Shown in pieces: positions 6,283-14,243 of a stretch of DNA of 64,000 bases (positions are counted from its first letter, which is position 1; each line of letters starts with the position of its first letter). Source of the DNA: Streptomyces sp. A0642 (GTDB taxonomy: Bacteria; Actinomycetota; Actinomycetes; Streptomycetales; Streptomycetaceae). The notes under the pieces are model-generated. The model did not search any database and was not told where the DNA came from. It saw only the letters and a program-made list of their open reading frames with translations. The stretch lies in the NCBI RefSeq assembly GCF_004795105.1, contig NZ_SSBL01000013.1:117003-181002 (forward strand). Direction: 5' to 3'. The position numbers and the translations under genes are program-made.

Positions 6283-9129
6283 TTGAAGCGGAATCACCGC
6301 AGGGACCTCAAGAAGCGACGGCTGCTGTACGGGGCCGGCGCCGCGGTAGTCGCCACGGCGGCCATCGGCACGCTCGCGATGGCCTCGCAGGGCACCGCCA
6401 CCACCGACGCGAAGGCGGTGCCGGCCTCCGCCGAGCTGCAGAAGCAGTTCGCCGAGGCGGCGTCCGAGTTCGACGTACCGCAGAGCGTGCTGATGGCGGT
6501 CTCCTACCGTCAGACGCGCTGGGAGAGCCACGACGGCGAGCCGAGCACCAGCGGCGCGTACAACGTGATGGGTCTGACCCGGGTCACCGAGGACGACATC
6601 GAGCAGCCGACGGACGCCGAGCGGCTCGCGCACCTCAACATGAGCGGCGACCCGGCCGTGATGAAGCACTTCGACGCCAAGCGCGCCCTGCGCGGTCTGC
6701 CGAAGCCGGTCGACACCGACGCCGCCGAGCTGCACACGCTCGACGAGGCCGCGAAGCTGATCGACGAGCCGGCCTCCGCGGTGCAGGACGACACGGAGCA
6801 GAGCATCCGCGCCGGCGCGGCGCTGCTCGCGAAGTACCAGCGCGAGGCCACGGACTCGCTGCCCGACGAGGCCGGCAAGTGGTACCCCGCCGTCGCGCGC
6901 TACAGCCAGGCCCCGGACACGAAGGGCGCCACGCTCTTCGCCAACCGTGTCTTCGAGTCGGTGAAGAGCGGCGAGAGCGCCCTCACCGCGGACGGCCAGC
7001 AGCTCTCGCTGCCCGCCGACCCGTCGGTGGTCCCGGTCAAGCCCGCGAACATGCCCCTGGCGGCGACGAACGCGAGCACCACCGCGGTCCCCGCACCGGA
7101 GTGCCCGTCCGGGCTGAACTGCGACTTCCGGCCCGCCGGGTTCAAGCAGAACAGCAGCACCCCCGACGACTTCGGCAACTACAACGTCGCCGACCGCCCG
7201 GCCAGTGGCGAGGACATCCGCTACATCGTCATCCACGACACCGAGGGTGGCTACGACGGTTCGCTGGCGACGTTCCAGAACCCGGCGTCCTACGCCAGTG
7301 CGCACTATCTGATCCGCGCCAAGGACGGTCTGGTCACCCAGATGGTCGAGACCAAGAACGAGGCATGGCACGCGGCCAACAAGACCGCGAACATGCACTC
7401 GGTCGGTATCGAGCACGAGGGCTACGCGATCAAGTCGGGCAGCTGGTACACCGAGCCGCAGTACGAGTCGTCCGCGGCGCTCGTGAAGTTCCTCGCCCAG
7501 AAGTTCGGCATCCCGCTCGACCGTGAGCACATCATCGGCCACGACGAGGTACCGGGCGTGCTGGACGGCAACGTAGCCAGCCAGCACTGGGACCCGGGCC
7601 CCTTCTGGGACTGGAACCACTACATGTCCCTGATCGGCGCCCCGACCGGCGCCAGTGGCGCGGGCGGCCCGGTCAAGGCCGGCCAGGTCGTCACGGTGGT
7701 GCCCCCGTTCACCACGGCGAACCAGCCGGAGCTGACGTACGGCAGCGACTCTTCAGGCAACGGGATTCCCGTCGCCAAGCAGCCGACGAACTTCGGCTAT
7801 CTCTACACCTCGCCTTCCACGACGGCTTCGAAGATCACTGACCCGTACATCCCCAATGTGCGCAGCACGGACGGCCCCAACTGGGGCAACAAGGTCGTCG
7901 CGGGCGGCAAGTACGTCGTCGCCGAGGCCCGGACCGACTGGACCGCCATCTGGTACGGCGGCCAGAAGGCCTGGTTCTACAACCCGAGCGGCCAGTTCAC
8001 CCACCCGGTCGCCAAGACCGCCCAGCCGGTGCTGAAGCCCAAGGCGGGCGTGACGTCCATCCAGGTGTACGGGCGCGCCTACCCGGAGGACGCGGCCTAC
8101 ACGGGCACCGGTGTACCGGTGCAGTCGAAGAACAACGACTCGCTGACCAAGTACAGCATTCCCGCAGGTCAGGCCTATCCCCAGGTGGGACCGGCGCAGG
8201 CCGGCGATTACTGGTTCGCGGGTACGTTCGCGGGCACGGCGGCCAACGACCGCACGCTGGTGAAGGGGAGCACGAACCTCTTCTACCCGATCCGCTACAA
8301 CCACCGCCTCGCCTGGGTGAAGGCGAGCGACGTCCAGACCGGCACCAGTGTCGCGCCGGACGCCGGCACCAACCGCTACAACATCCTGGGCCGTGACTCC
8401 GCCGGTGTGCTCTGGCAGTACCAGGGCACCGGCAGCGCCACGACGCCGTTCTACACCCGCTACCGGGTGGGTCCGGGCTGGCAGGGCTACAACGCGATCA
8501 CCGCGATGACGGCGCTGCGGGCCGACGGTACGGGCGACATGGTGGCCCGCGACACGAGCGGCTACCTCTGGTACTACCGGGGCGGCAACAACCCGGACAA
8601 GCCGTTCGCGACCCGCCTCAAGGTGGGCGGCGGCTGGGGTGTCTACAACGGCATGTGGGGCGCCCGCGACCTGAACGCCGACGGCAAGGCCGACCTGATC
8701 GCCCGTGACGCCGGCGGCGTCCTCTGGTTCTACCAGGGCACCGGCGACCCGGCGAAGCCGTTCGCGACGAAGGCGCGGATCGGCGGCGGGTGGAGTGTCT
8801 ACAACACGCTGGTCTCCACCGGCGACCTGACCGCCGACGGCAAGGCGGACCTGGTCGCCCGGGACAAGTCCGGGGTGCTGTGGCTCTACAAGGGCACCGG
8901 CAGCGCGACCGCGCCGTACGCCGCCCGCACCCAGGTCGGCAAGGGCTGGGGCGTCTTCAAGGACCTCCTCGGCCCGAGCGACCTGAACCGTGACGGAATC
9001 CCGGACCTCATCGCCCGGGACACCTCGGGCGTGCTCTGGTACTACCGGTCCACGGGTGACATGGCCAAGCCGTTCGCGCCGATGGCGAAGGTCGGCGGCG
9101 GCTGGAGCATCTACAACCTGCTGGTCTGA
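6283..9129 (+). CDS. Secreted N-acetylmuramoyl-L-alanine amidase with C-terminal repeat propeller
   Basis: The 948-residue exported protein has an Arg/Lys-rich start and a hydrophobic signal segment (about 12-36). Residues ~40-240 form a lysozyme- or transglycosylase-like helical region. An Amidase_2 domain follows at ~305-450 with zinc-ligand motifs YIVIHDTEGG, SAHYLI and IIGHDEVPG...HWDPGP. A linker domain leads to five ~50-residue repeats of the form DLNADGKADLIARD...GVLWFYQGTGDP...GGGW, an FG-GAP/VCBS-like propeller likely to bind carbohydrate or wall. The TTG start is chosen because AGGGGTGGGG lies just before it and the signal peptide begins there. It would cleave the stem peptide from MurNAc in peptidoglycan. 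Confidence 0.92.
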   Translation: MKRNHRRDLKKRRLLYGAGAAVVATAAIGTLAMASQGTATTDAKAVPASAELQKQFAEAASEFDVPQSVLMAVSYRQTRWESHDGEPSTSGAYNVMGLTRVTEDDIEQPTDAERLAHLNMSGDPAVMKHFDAKRALRGLPKPVDTDAAELHTLDEAAKLIDEPASAVQDDTEQSIRAGAALLAKYQREATDSLPDEAGKWYPAVARYSQAPDTKGATLFANRVFESVKSGESALTADGQQLSLPADPSVVPVKPANMPLAATNASTTAVPAPECPSGLNCDFRPAGFKQNSSTPDDFGNYNVADRPASGEDIRYIVIHDTEGGYDGSLATFQNPASYASAHYLIRAKDGLVTQMVETKNEAWHAANKTANMHSVGIEHEGYAIKSGSWYTEPQYESSAALVKFLAQKFGIPLDREHIIGHDEVPGVLDGNVASQHWDPGPFWDWNHYMSLIGAPTGASGAGGPVKAGQVVTVVPPFTTANQPELTYGSDSSGNGIPVAKQPTNFGYLYTSPSTTASKITDPYIPNVRSTDGPNWGNKVVAGGKYVVAEARTDWTAIWYGGQKAWFYNPSGQFTHPVAKTAQPVLKPKAGVTSIQVYGRAYPEDAAYTGTGVPVQSKNNDSLTKYSIPAGQAYPQVGPAQAGDYWFAGTFAGTAANDRTLVKGSTNLFYPIRYNHRLAWVKASDVQTGTSVAPDAGTNRYNILGRDSAGVLWQYQGTGSATTPFYTRYRVGPGWQGYNAITAMTALRADGTGDMVARDTSGYLWYYRGGNNPDKPFATRLKVGGGWGVYNGMWGARDLNADGKADLIARDAGGVLWFYQGTGDPAKPFATKARIGGGWSVYNTLVSTGDLTADGKADLVARDKSGVLWLYKGTGSATAPYAARTQVGKGWGVFKDLLGPSDLNRDGIPDLIARDTSGVLWYYRSTGDMAKPFAPMAKVGGGWSIYNLLV

Positions 9130-9148
9130 CCTCGTCGGACCGACCGGT

Positions 9149-9189
9149 GAAGGGGCCCGTTCCGCCCATTGGGTGGAACGGGCCCCTTC
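9149..9189. terminator. Strong intrinsic hairpin after the amidase gene
   Basis: Perfect 15-bp arms (9149-9163 and 9175-9189, GAAGGGGCCCGTTCC at left) enclose an 11-base loop, 19 bp after the stop codon. It insulates the amidase transcript from the trp leader that starts 30 bp later. Confidence 0.9.
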
Positions 9190-9206
9190 GCGTCCGGTTC
9201 ATGGGT

Positions 9207-9212
9207 TAGGGT
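9207..9212 (+). promoter_or_regulatory. -10 element of the trp leader transcript
   Basis: TAGGGT fits the Streptomyces TAnnnT -10 pattern. It lies six bases before the leader-peptide ATG, so the transcript would begin at or near that A and be leaderless. No convincing -35 is seen at the right distance. Confidence 0.55.
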
Positions 9213-9218
9213 TCGGGC

Positions 9219-9275
9219 ATGTTCGCGCACTCGACCCGTAACTGGTGGTGGACCGCTCATCCGGCGGCCCACTGA
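9219..9275 (+). CDS. trpL: trp leader peptide with three consecutive tryptophans
   Basis: This 18-codon reading frame encodes MFAHSTRNWWWTAHPAAH, with TGG-TGG-TGG at 9243-9251. It acts as a ribosome sensor for charged tRNA-Trp upstream of the fused anthranilate synthase gene. An 18-residue Trp-Trp-Trp leader with attenuation has been described for the homologous Streptomyces venezuelae gene. There is no Shine-Dalgarno sequence and the peptide probably starts at the 5' end of the mRNA. The stop codon is at 9273. Confidence 0.93.
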   Translation: MFAHSTRNWWWTAHPAAH

Positions 9276-9319
9276 TTTGCGCGCACACACCGACGCAGAG
9301 GCCGCCCGAGGGGCGGCCT
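9263..9319 (+). promoter_or_regulatory. Transcription attenuator (terminator and antiterminator) of trpEG
   Basis: The terminator is GGCCGCCC at 9300-9307 paired with GGGCGGCC at 9311-9318, followed by TTTCCC. The same 5' arm can instead pair with GGCGGCC at 9263-9269, inside the last codons of the leader peptide. A ribosome stalled on the Trp codons leaves 9263-9269 free, so the antiterminator forms and transcription continues. A ribosome reaching the stop at 9273 covers that segment, so the terminator forms. The pairing is read directly from the sequence; the mechanism is inferred. Confidence 0.85.
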
Positions 9320-9375
9320 TTCCCATGTCCGGGGCCGTTCCTCCCAGCTGATCCCAGTGGAAGGAACAACCCCCG

Positions 9376-11268
9376 ATGGCACCGCACACCGCAGCCCACA
9401 CGCTCGTCCAGAAGCTCCTCGGCGACGACTGCCCGCCCTTCGCCCTGCTGCGCAGGCGCACCCCCGGCCACGACCACGACACCGTCGAGGTGCTGATCGG
9501 CCAGGTCGGCGAGGCCGCCAAGCTCGCCGACATCCCCGTGGGTGAGCGGCCCGCTCTCGCCCTGGTGCCGTTCCGGCAGATCGCGGAGCGCGGCTTCGAC
9601 GTCCGCGACGACGGCACCCCGCTGTCCGTGCTGGTCGCGGACGAGACCCATGAGCTGCCCCTCGGCGAGACGCTGGACGCGCTGCCCGCCCACGCGGTAC
9701 GGGTCGAGGGCGGTGCGTTCGACGTGTCCGACGAGGAGTACGCCGGGACGGTGCGGCGGGTCATCGAGGACGAGATCGGCCGGGGCGAGGGCGCGAACTT
9801 CGTCATCCGGCGGACCTTCCGGGGCGAGATCCCGGGCTTCGGCCGGGCGGACGCGCTCGCGCTGTTCCGCCGGCTGCTGGCCGGTGAGCGGGGGGCCTAC
9901 TGGACGTTCGTCGTCCACACCGGGGACAGGACGCTCGTGGGCGCCAGCCCCGAGGTGCACGTACGGATGTCCGGCGGGACGGTCGTGATGAATCCGATCA
10001 GCGGCACCTACCGCTACCCCGCCGAGGGTCCTACCGCCGAGAACCTGCTGGCGTTCCTCGGCGACCGCAAGGAGACCGAGGAGCTCTCCATGGTGGTCGA
10101 CGAGGAACTGAAGATGATGTGCACCGTCGGCGACATGGGCGGGGTCGTGATCGGGCCGCGGCTCAAGGAGATGGCCCATCTCGCGCACACCGAGTACGAG
10201 TTGCGCGGCCGCTCCTCGCTGGATGTGCGGGAGGTGCTGAAGGAGACGATGTTCGCGGCGACGGTCACCGGCTCCCCCGTCCAGAACGCCTGCCGCGTCA
10301 TCGAGCGGTACGAGTCCGGCGGGCGCGGCTACTACGCGGGCGCGCTGGCCCTGCTGCGGCGGGCCCCCGACGGCACGCAGACGCTGGACTCGCCGATCCT
10401 GATCCGGACCGCCGACATCTCGGCCCGGGGAGAGCTGCGGGTGCCGGTCGGGGCGACCCTGGTGCGCCACTCCGACGCGGAGAGCGAGGTCGCCGAGACC
10501 CACGCCAAGGCGGCGGGTGTGCTGACCGCCCTGGGCGTGCGGCCGGGGCGGCCGCAGGCCGAGAGCGCGCGGCCGCACCTGGCGGACGATCCCCGGGTGC
10601 GGGCGGCGCTGGACGCACGGCGGGAGGGGCTCGCGCCGTTCTGGCTGCGGATGCAGGAGCGCACCGAGGCGCTGTCCGGTCACGCGCTGGTCGTCGACGG
10701 CGAGGACACGTTCACCTCGATGCTGGGACATCTGCTGCGCGCCTCGGGTCTGGAGGTGTCGGTGCGCCGCTACGACGAGCCGGGACTGCGCGAGGCCGTG
10801 CGGGCGCACGAGGGCCCCGTCGTGCTCGGCCCCGGCCCCGGCGACCCGGGTGACGAGGCCGATCCGAAGATGCGGCTGCTGCGGGCGCTGACGGCGGAGC
10901 TCGTACGCGACCACCGGCACGGGCTCCTCGGGGTGTGCCTGGGCCATGAGCTGATCGCGGCGGAGCTGGGGCTCGACATCGTCCGCAAGACCGTCCCCTA
11001 CCAGGGCGCGCAGACCCGGATCGATCTGTTCGGCCGCCCCGAGACCGTCGGCTTCTACAACAGTTTCACCGCGCGCTGCGACGACGCGGCGGCCGTCGAA
11101 CTGGCGGCACACGGCATCGAGGCGAGTCTGGACCCGGCGACCGGGGAGCTCCACGCGCTGCGCGGGGACGGCTTCGCCTCCGTGCAGTTCCACCCCGAGT
11201 CAGTGCTGACGCTGCGCGGGTCGACGATCGTGGGCGAGCTGCTGGCGGGGCTTCCGGTACGGGGCTGA
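9376..11268 (+). CDS. trpE: Fused anthranilate synthase TrpE-TrpG (phenazine-type)
   Basis: The 630-residue fusion converts chorismate plus glutamine to anthranilate. The N-terminal ~420 residues form the chorismate-binding component (NPISGTYRYP, SMVVDEELKMM, VTGSPVQNACRVI). The C-terminal ~200 residues are a class I glutamine amidotransferase, with the nucleophile Cys in GVCLGHELIA (near residue 521) and the His/Glu pair in QFHPESVL. ATG 9376 follows GGAAGGAAC. The single-chain architecture resembles PhzE-type enzymes, but the Trp-codon leader upstream argues for tryptophan supply. There is no trpC, trpB or trpA next to it. Confidence 0.94.
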   Translation: MAPHTAAHTLVQKLLGDDCPPFALLRRRTPGHDHDTVEVLIGQVGEAAKLADIPVGERPALALVPFRQIAERGFDVRDDGTPLSVLVADETHELPLGETLDALPAHAVRVEGGAFDVSDEEYAGTVRRVIEDEIGRGEGANFVIRRTFRGEIPGFGRADALALFRRLLAGERGAYWTFVVHTGDRTLVGASPEVHVRMSGGTVVMNPISGTYRYPAEGPTAENLLAFLGDRKETEELSMVVDEELKMMCTVGDMGGVVIGPRLKEMAHLAHTEYELRGRSSLDVREVLKETMFAATVTGSPVQNACRVIERYESGGRGYYAGALALLRRAPDGTQTLDSPILIRTADISARGELRVPVGATLVRHSDAESEVAETHAKAAGVLTALGVRPGRPQAESARPHLADDPRVRAALDARREGLAPFWLRMQERTEALSGHALVVDGEDTFTSMLGHLLRASGLEVSVRRYDEPGLREAVRAHEGPVVLGPGPGDPGDEADPKMRLLRALTAELVRDHRHGLLGVCLGHELIAAELGLDIVRKTVPYQGAQTRIDLFGRPETVGFYNSFTARCDDAAAVELAAHGIEASLDPATGELHALRGDGFASVQFHPESVLTLRGSTIVGELLAGLPVRG

Positions 11269-11278
11269 CGCCCGCGGG

Positions 11279-11305
11279 CCGCCCGGGCCGTCAGGGCCCG
11301 GGCGG
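11279..11305. terminator. Hairpin between convergent trpEG and dehydrogenase genes
   Basis: CCGCCCGGGCC (11279-11289) pairs with GGCCCGGGCGG (11295-11305) around a five-base loop. The hairpin overlaps the dehydrogenase stop codon at 11291 and probably ends transcription from the trp side. Confidence 0.6.
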
Positions 11306-12295
11306 CGGCGGGACCAGCACGTTGCCGCTGCGGCGGCCGGCCAGGTAGTCGTCGACGTTCTGGACGGTGGCCGCGATGATCTGGGCCAGCGCGTCCTCCG
11401 TGTAGTACGCCTGGTGCGAGGTCACGAGGACGTTCGGGAAGGTGACGAGCCGGGCCAGGGTGTCGTCGTCGACGCCCTCCAGCGACTTGTCGAGGAAGAA
11501 GAGCCCGGCCTCCGCCTCGTACACGTCGAGTCCGACCCCCAGGAAGCGGCCCGCCCTCAACTCCTGGACCAGGGCCCTCGTGTCGACGAGTCCGCCTCGG
11601 CTGGAGTTGACCAGGATCGCGTCGTCCTTCATCCGGGCCAGCGCCTCCTTGCCGATGATGTGGTGGGTCGAGGGCAGCAGCGGGACGTGCAGGCTGATCA
11701 GGTCGGACTCGGCGAGGAGCTGCTCCTTGTCGACGTACCGCATCCCGAGCTCGACGCAGGCGGGATTCTCGGCGATGTCCCAGCCGAGCAGGTTCATGCC
11801 GAAGCCGTGGGCGATACGGGTGAAGGACTCGCCGATCTTGCCGGTGCCGATGACGCCGGCCGTGCGGCCGTGCATGTCCCGGCCGAGGAGGCCGTCGAGG
11901 CGGAAGTCGAAGTCCCGGGTGCGGGTCGTGGCGCGGACCACGCGGCGGTTGACGGCCATGGCGAGGGTCCAGGCGAATTCCGCGACGGAGTGCGGCGAGT
12001 ACCAGGAGACCCGGGAGACCCGCAGGGCGAGGCGGGCGGCGACGTCCAGATCGATGTTGTTGAAGCCGGTGGAGCGCTGGGCGATCATCTGGGTCCCGCC
12101 GGCCGCGAGGGTCTGCAGGACCTGGCCGCCCAGGTCGGCGTTGACGCTGGTGGAGATGATCTCGTGGCCCGCCGCGATGGGGGCGGTGTCCCGGTTCAGG
12201 AAGACGTCCAGGCAGCGCACCTCGTGCTTCCCCGCGAAGGCCTGTTCGATCAGCGGCTTCTCGTCGGACTGCACACCGAAGGCCAGGATTTCCAC
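11291..12295 (-). CDS. D-2-hydroxyacid dehydrogenase (D-lactate dehydrogenase-like)
   Basis: The 334-residue NAD-dependent dehydrogenase is of the D-lactate dehydrogenase group. It would interconvert a 2-oxo acid such as pyruvate and its D-2-hydroxy acid. The Rossmann motif is GVIGTGKIGESF, the catalytic Arg lies in LVNSSRGGLVD and the catalytic His in TSHQAYYTEDAL. GTG 12295 is chosen because GGGAG sits six bases upstream and the family N-terminus (MEILAFGVQSDE) begins there. The frame runs open for another 1.1 kb upstream, but that is the antisense shadow of pfkA. It sits downstream of pfkA on the same strand, so glycolysis and pyruvate use are adjacent. Confidence 0.9.
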   Translation of the reverse strand: MEILAFGVQSDEKPLIEQAFAGKHEVRCLDVFLNRDTAPIAAGHEIISTSVNADLGGQVLQTLAAGGTQMIAQRSTGFNNIDLDVAARLALRVSRVSWYSPHSVAEFAWTLAMAVNRRVVRATTRTRDFDFRLDGLLGRDMHGRTAGVIGTGKIGESFTRIAHGFGMNLLGWDIAENPACVELGMRYVDKEQLLAESDLISLHVPLLPSTHHIIGKEALARMKDDAILVNSSRGGLVDTRALVQELRAGRFLGVGLDVYEAEAGLFFLDKSLEGVDDDTLARLVTFPNVLVTSHQAYYTEDALAQIIAATVQNVDDYLAGRRSGNVLVPPPPGP

Positions 12296-12335
12296 GACGT
12301 CTCCCGCGAATGGTCCGAACGAAGGGCCCGGGTGC

Positions 12336-12362
12336 GGGACCCGCTCCGGGAGCGGGCCCCGC
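12336..12362 (-). terminator. Possible terminator after pfkA
   Basis: In the 113-bp gap between pfkA and the dehydrogenase gene, GGGACCCGCTCC pairs with GGAGCGGGCCCC with one mismatch. It could partly separate the two genes. Confidence 0.45.
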
Positions 12363-12408
12363 GGGGCCGGTCCTCGCGAATATACGGCGGCCCGGCCGGG
12401 GGCGCCGC

Positions 12409-13437
12409 TCAGCCGAAGAAGATCCCCGCCTCCGCGTAGAGCGCCGGGTCGACCGTCTTGAGCCGGGCGGTGGCCTCCGCGATCGGCACCCGGACGATGT
12501 CCGTGCCCCGCAGAGCGACCATCTTCCCGAAGTCGCCGTCCCGCACGGCCTCGATGGCGTGCAGGCCGAAGCGGGTGGCCAGCCAGCGGTCGAAGGCGCT
12601 CGGGGTGCCGCCGCGCTGGACGTGGCCGAGGACGGTGGTCCTGGCCTCCTTGCCGGTGCGGTTCTCGATCTCCTTGGCCAGCCACTCGCCGACGCCGGAG
12701 AGGCGGACGTGGCCGAAGGAGTCCTGCGAGCCGTCCTTGAGCACCATCTCCCCCTGCGCGGGCGCGGCCCCTTCGGCGACCACCACGATCGGTGCGTAGC
12801 TCGCCCGGAACCGGGAGTCCACCCAGCCGCAGACCTGGTCGACGTCGAAGCGCTGTTCGGGGATGAGGATGACGTTGGCGCCGCCGGCCAGCCCGGAGTG
12901 GAGCGCTATCCAGCCCGCGTGGCGGCCCATCACCTCGACCACAAGGACCCGCATATGGGATTCGGCCGTGGTGTGCAGCCGGTCGATGGCCTCGGTCGCG
13001 ATCCCGACGGCGGTGTCGAAGCCGAAGGTGTAGTCGGTGGCGGAGAGGTCGTTGTCGATGGTCTTGGGTACGCCGACACAGGGGATGCCGTAGGTGTCGG
13101 ACAGGGTGGCCGCCACGCCGAGGGTGTCCTCGCCGCCGATGGTGACGAGTGCGTCGACCTCGTACGCGGCGAGGTTCTCCCTGATCCGGCGGACCCCGTG
13201 ATCGGCCTTGAGCGGGTTGGTGCGCGAGGACCCGAGGATGGTGCCGCCGCGCGGCAGGATGCCGCGCACCGCCGGGATGGAGAGCGGGACCGTCCTGCCG
13301 TCCAGCGCTCCCCGCCAGCCGTCGCGGAAGCCGATGAAGTCGTAGCCGTACTCCTGCACGCCCTTGCGGACGATGGCGCGGATGACCGCGTTGAGCCCGG
13401 GGCAGTCGCCGCCCCCGGTCAGTACTCCGACCCGCAT
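12409..13437 (-). CDS. pfkA: 6-phosphofructokinase
   Basis: The 342-residue PfkA-fold enzyme phosphorylates fructose 6-phosphate. Motifs are MRVGVLTGGGDCPGLNAVIR at the N-terminus, TIGGEDTLGVA, PKTIDNDLSATDYTFGFDTA (catalytic Asp), VVEVMGRHAGWIA and GHVQRGGTPSAFDR. The GGEDT signature, where ATP-dependent enzymes often carry GGDGS, is typical of the actinobacterial clade, some members of which use pyrophosphate. Phosphoryl donor choice therefore cannot be fixed by eye. ATG 13437 follows GAAGGGATG; the frame extends 20 codons upstream without conservation. Confidence 0.93.
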   Translation of the reverse strand: MRVGVLTGGGDCPGLNAVIRAIVRKGVQEYGYDFIGFRDGWRGALDGRTVPLSIPAVRGILPRGGTILGSSRTNPLKADHGVRRIRENLAAYEVDALVTIGGEDTLGVAATLSDTYGIPCVGVPKTIDNDLSATDYTFGFDTAVGIATEAIDRLHTTAESHMRVLVVEVMGRHAGWIALHSGLAGGANVILIPEQRFDVDQVCGWVDSRFRASYAPIVVVAEGAAPAQGEMVLKDGSQDSFGHVRLSGVGEWLAKEIENRTGKEARTTVLGHVQRGGTPSAFDRWLATRFGLHAIEAVRDGDFGKMVALRGTDIVRVPIAEATARLKTVDPALYAEAGIFFG

Positions 13438-13514
13438 GAAGCATCCCTTCGCCGAAGTGAGCTCACTCAGCTCCACGCTAAGGGTGATCCAGGTCACTCC
13501 GGGATGGGCGGGAT

Positions 13515-13547
13515 GGTCAATTCCCGGGCAATGCGCGGGAATTGACC
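13515..13547 (-). terminator. Perfect hairpin directly after macR
   Basis: GGTCAATTCCCG (13515-13526) pairs with CGGGAATTGACC (13536-13547). The stem touches the macR stop codon. Its AT content is unusually high for this window. Confidence 0.85.
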
Positions 13548-14243
13548 TCAGGCGTCGTCGAGTCCGCGCTCGATGGCGTACCGCACGAGCTCCACCCTGT
13601 TGTGCAACTGGAGCTTGCCCAGGGTGTTCTGGACATGGTTCTGGACGGTGCGGTGCGAGATGACCAGCCGCTCGGCGATCTGCTTGTACGAGAGGCCCTT
13701 GGCGACCAGCCGCAGCACCTCGGTCTCCCGGTCGGTGAGCTGCGGGGCCTTCGGTTCGTCGGGGGCGACGGGTGCGGGCTCGGAGGCGAGCCTGCGGTAT
13801 TCGCCCAGCACCAGTCCGGCGAGGCCGGGGGTGAAGACGGGGTCGCCGACGGCCGTGGAGCGGACCGCGTCGGTGAGCTCCTGGGTGCTCGCCGACTTCA
13901 GCAGATAGCCGGTGGCACCGGACTTGACCGCCTCCAGGACGTCGGCGTGCTCACCGCTCGCGGAGAGCACCAGGACCCGCAGCCCGGGCTGGGCTCCGAC
14001 GAGTTCCTTGCAGACCTGGACGCCCGGCATCCCGGGCAGGTTGAGGTCGAGGACGAGGACGTCGGGGGTGACGGCCCCGGCCCGGCGCACGGCCTGCGGG
14101 CCGTCGCCCGCGGTCGCCACCACATCGAAGCCGTTCTCGGTGAGGTCGCGGGCGACGGCGTCGCGCCACATCGGGTGGTCGTCGACCACCATGACCCTGA
14201 TGGGCCGCTGCTGCCCGGCGCCCTCTTCGGTTGCTGCGCTCAT
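13548..14243 (-). CDS. macR: LuxR/NarL-family response regulator MacR
   Basis: The 231-residue regulator has an N-terminal receiver with acidic pair DD at 21-22, phospho-acceptor D66 in VLVLDLNLP and the Lys of the active site in GYLLKSAS. A C-terminal LuxR helix-turn-helix follows (TDRETEVLRLVAKGLSYKQI...RTVQNHVQNTL). Its ATG overlaps the macS stop codon as ATGA, so the pair is translationally coupled. Position next to pfkA and sequence agree with the MacRS system that I recall from S. coelicolor as a regulator of morphogenesis and actinorhodin production. I found no copy of the palindromic target site I remember for it in this window. Confidence 0.88.
   Translation of the reverse strand: MSAATEEGAGQQRPIRVMVVDDHPMWRDAVARDLTENGFDVVATAGDGPQAVRRAGAVTPDVLVLDLNLPGMPGVQVCKELVGAQPGLRVLVLSASGEHADVLEAVKSGATGYLLKSASTQELTDAVRSTAVGDPVFTPGLAGLVLGEYRRLASEPAPVAPDEPKAPQLTDRETEVLRLVAKGLSYKQIAERLVISHRTVQNHVQNTLGKLQLHNRVELVRYAIERGLDDA

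Noticed and set aside
9376..11268. Phenazine biosynthesis cluster, suggested by the PhzE-like architecture
   Set aside because: No other phz gene is adjacent and the Trp-codon attenuator points to tryptophan supply.
12310..13545. Plus-strand open frame opposite pfkA
   Set aside because: pfkA is unmistakable; the opposite frame shows only Asp/Gly/Arg-rich sequence.
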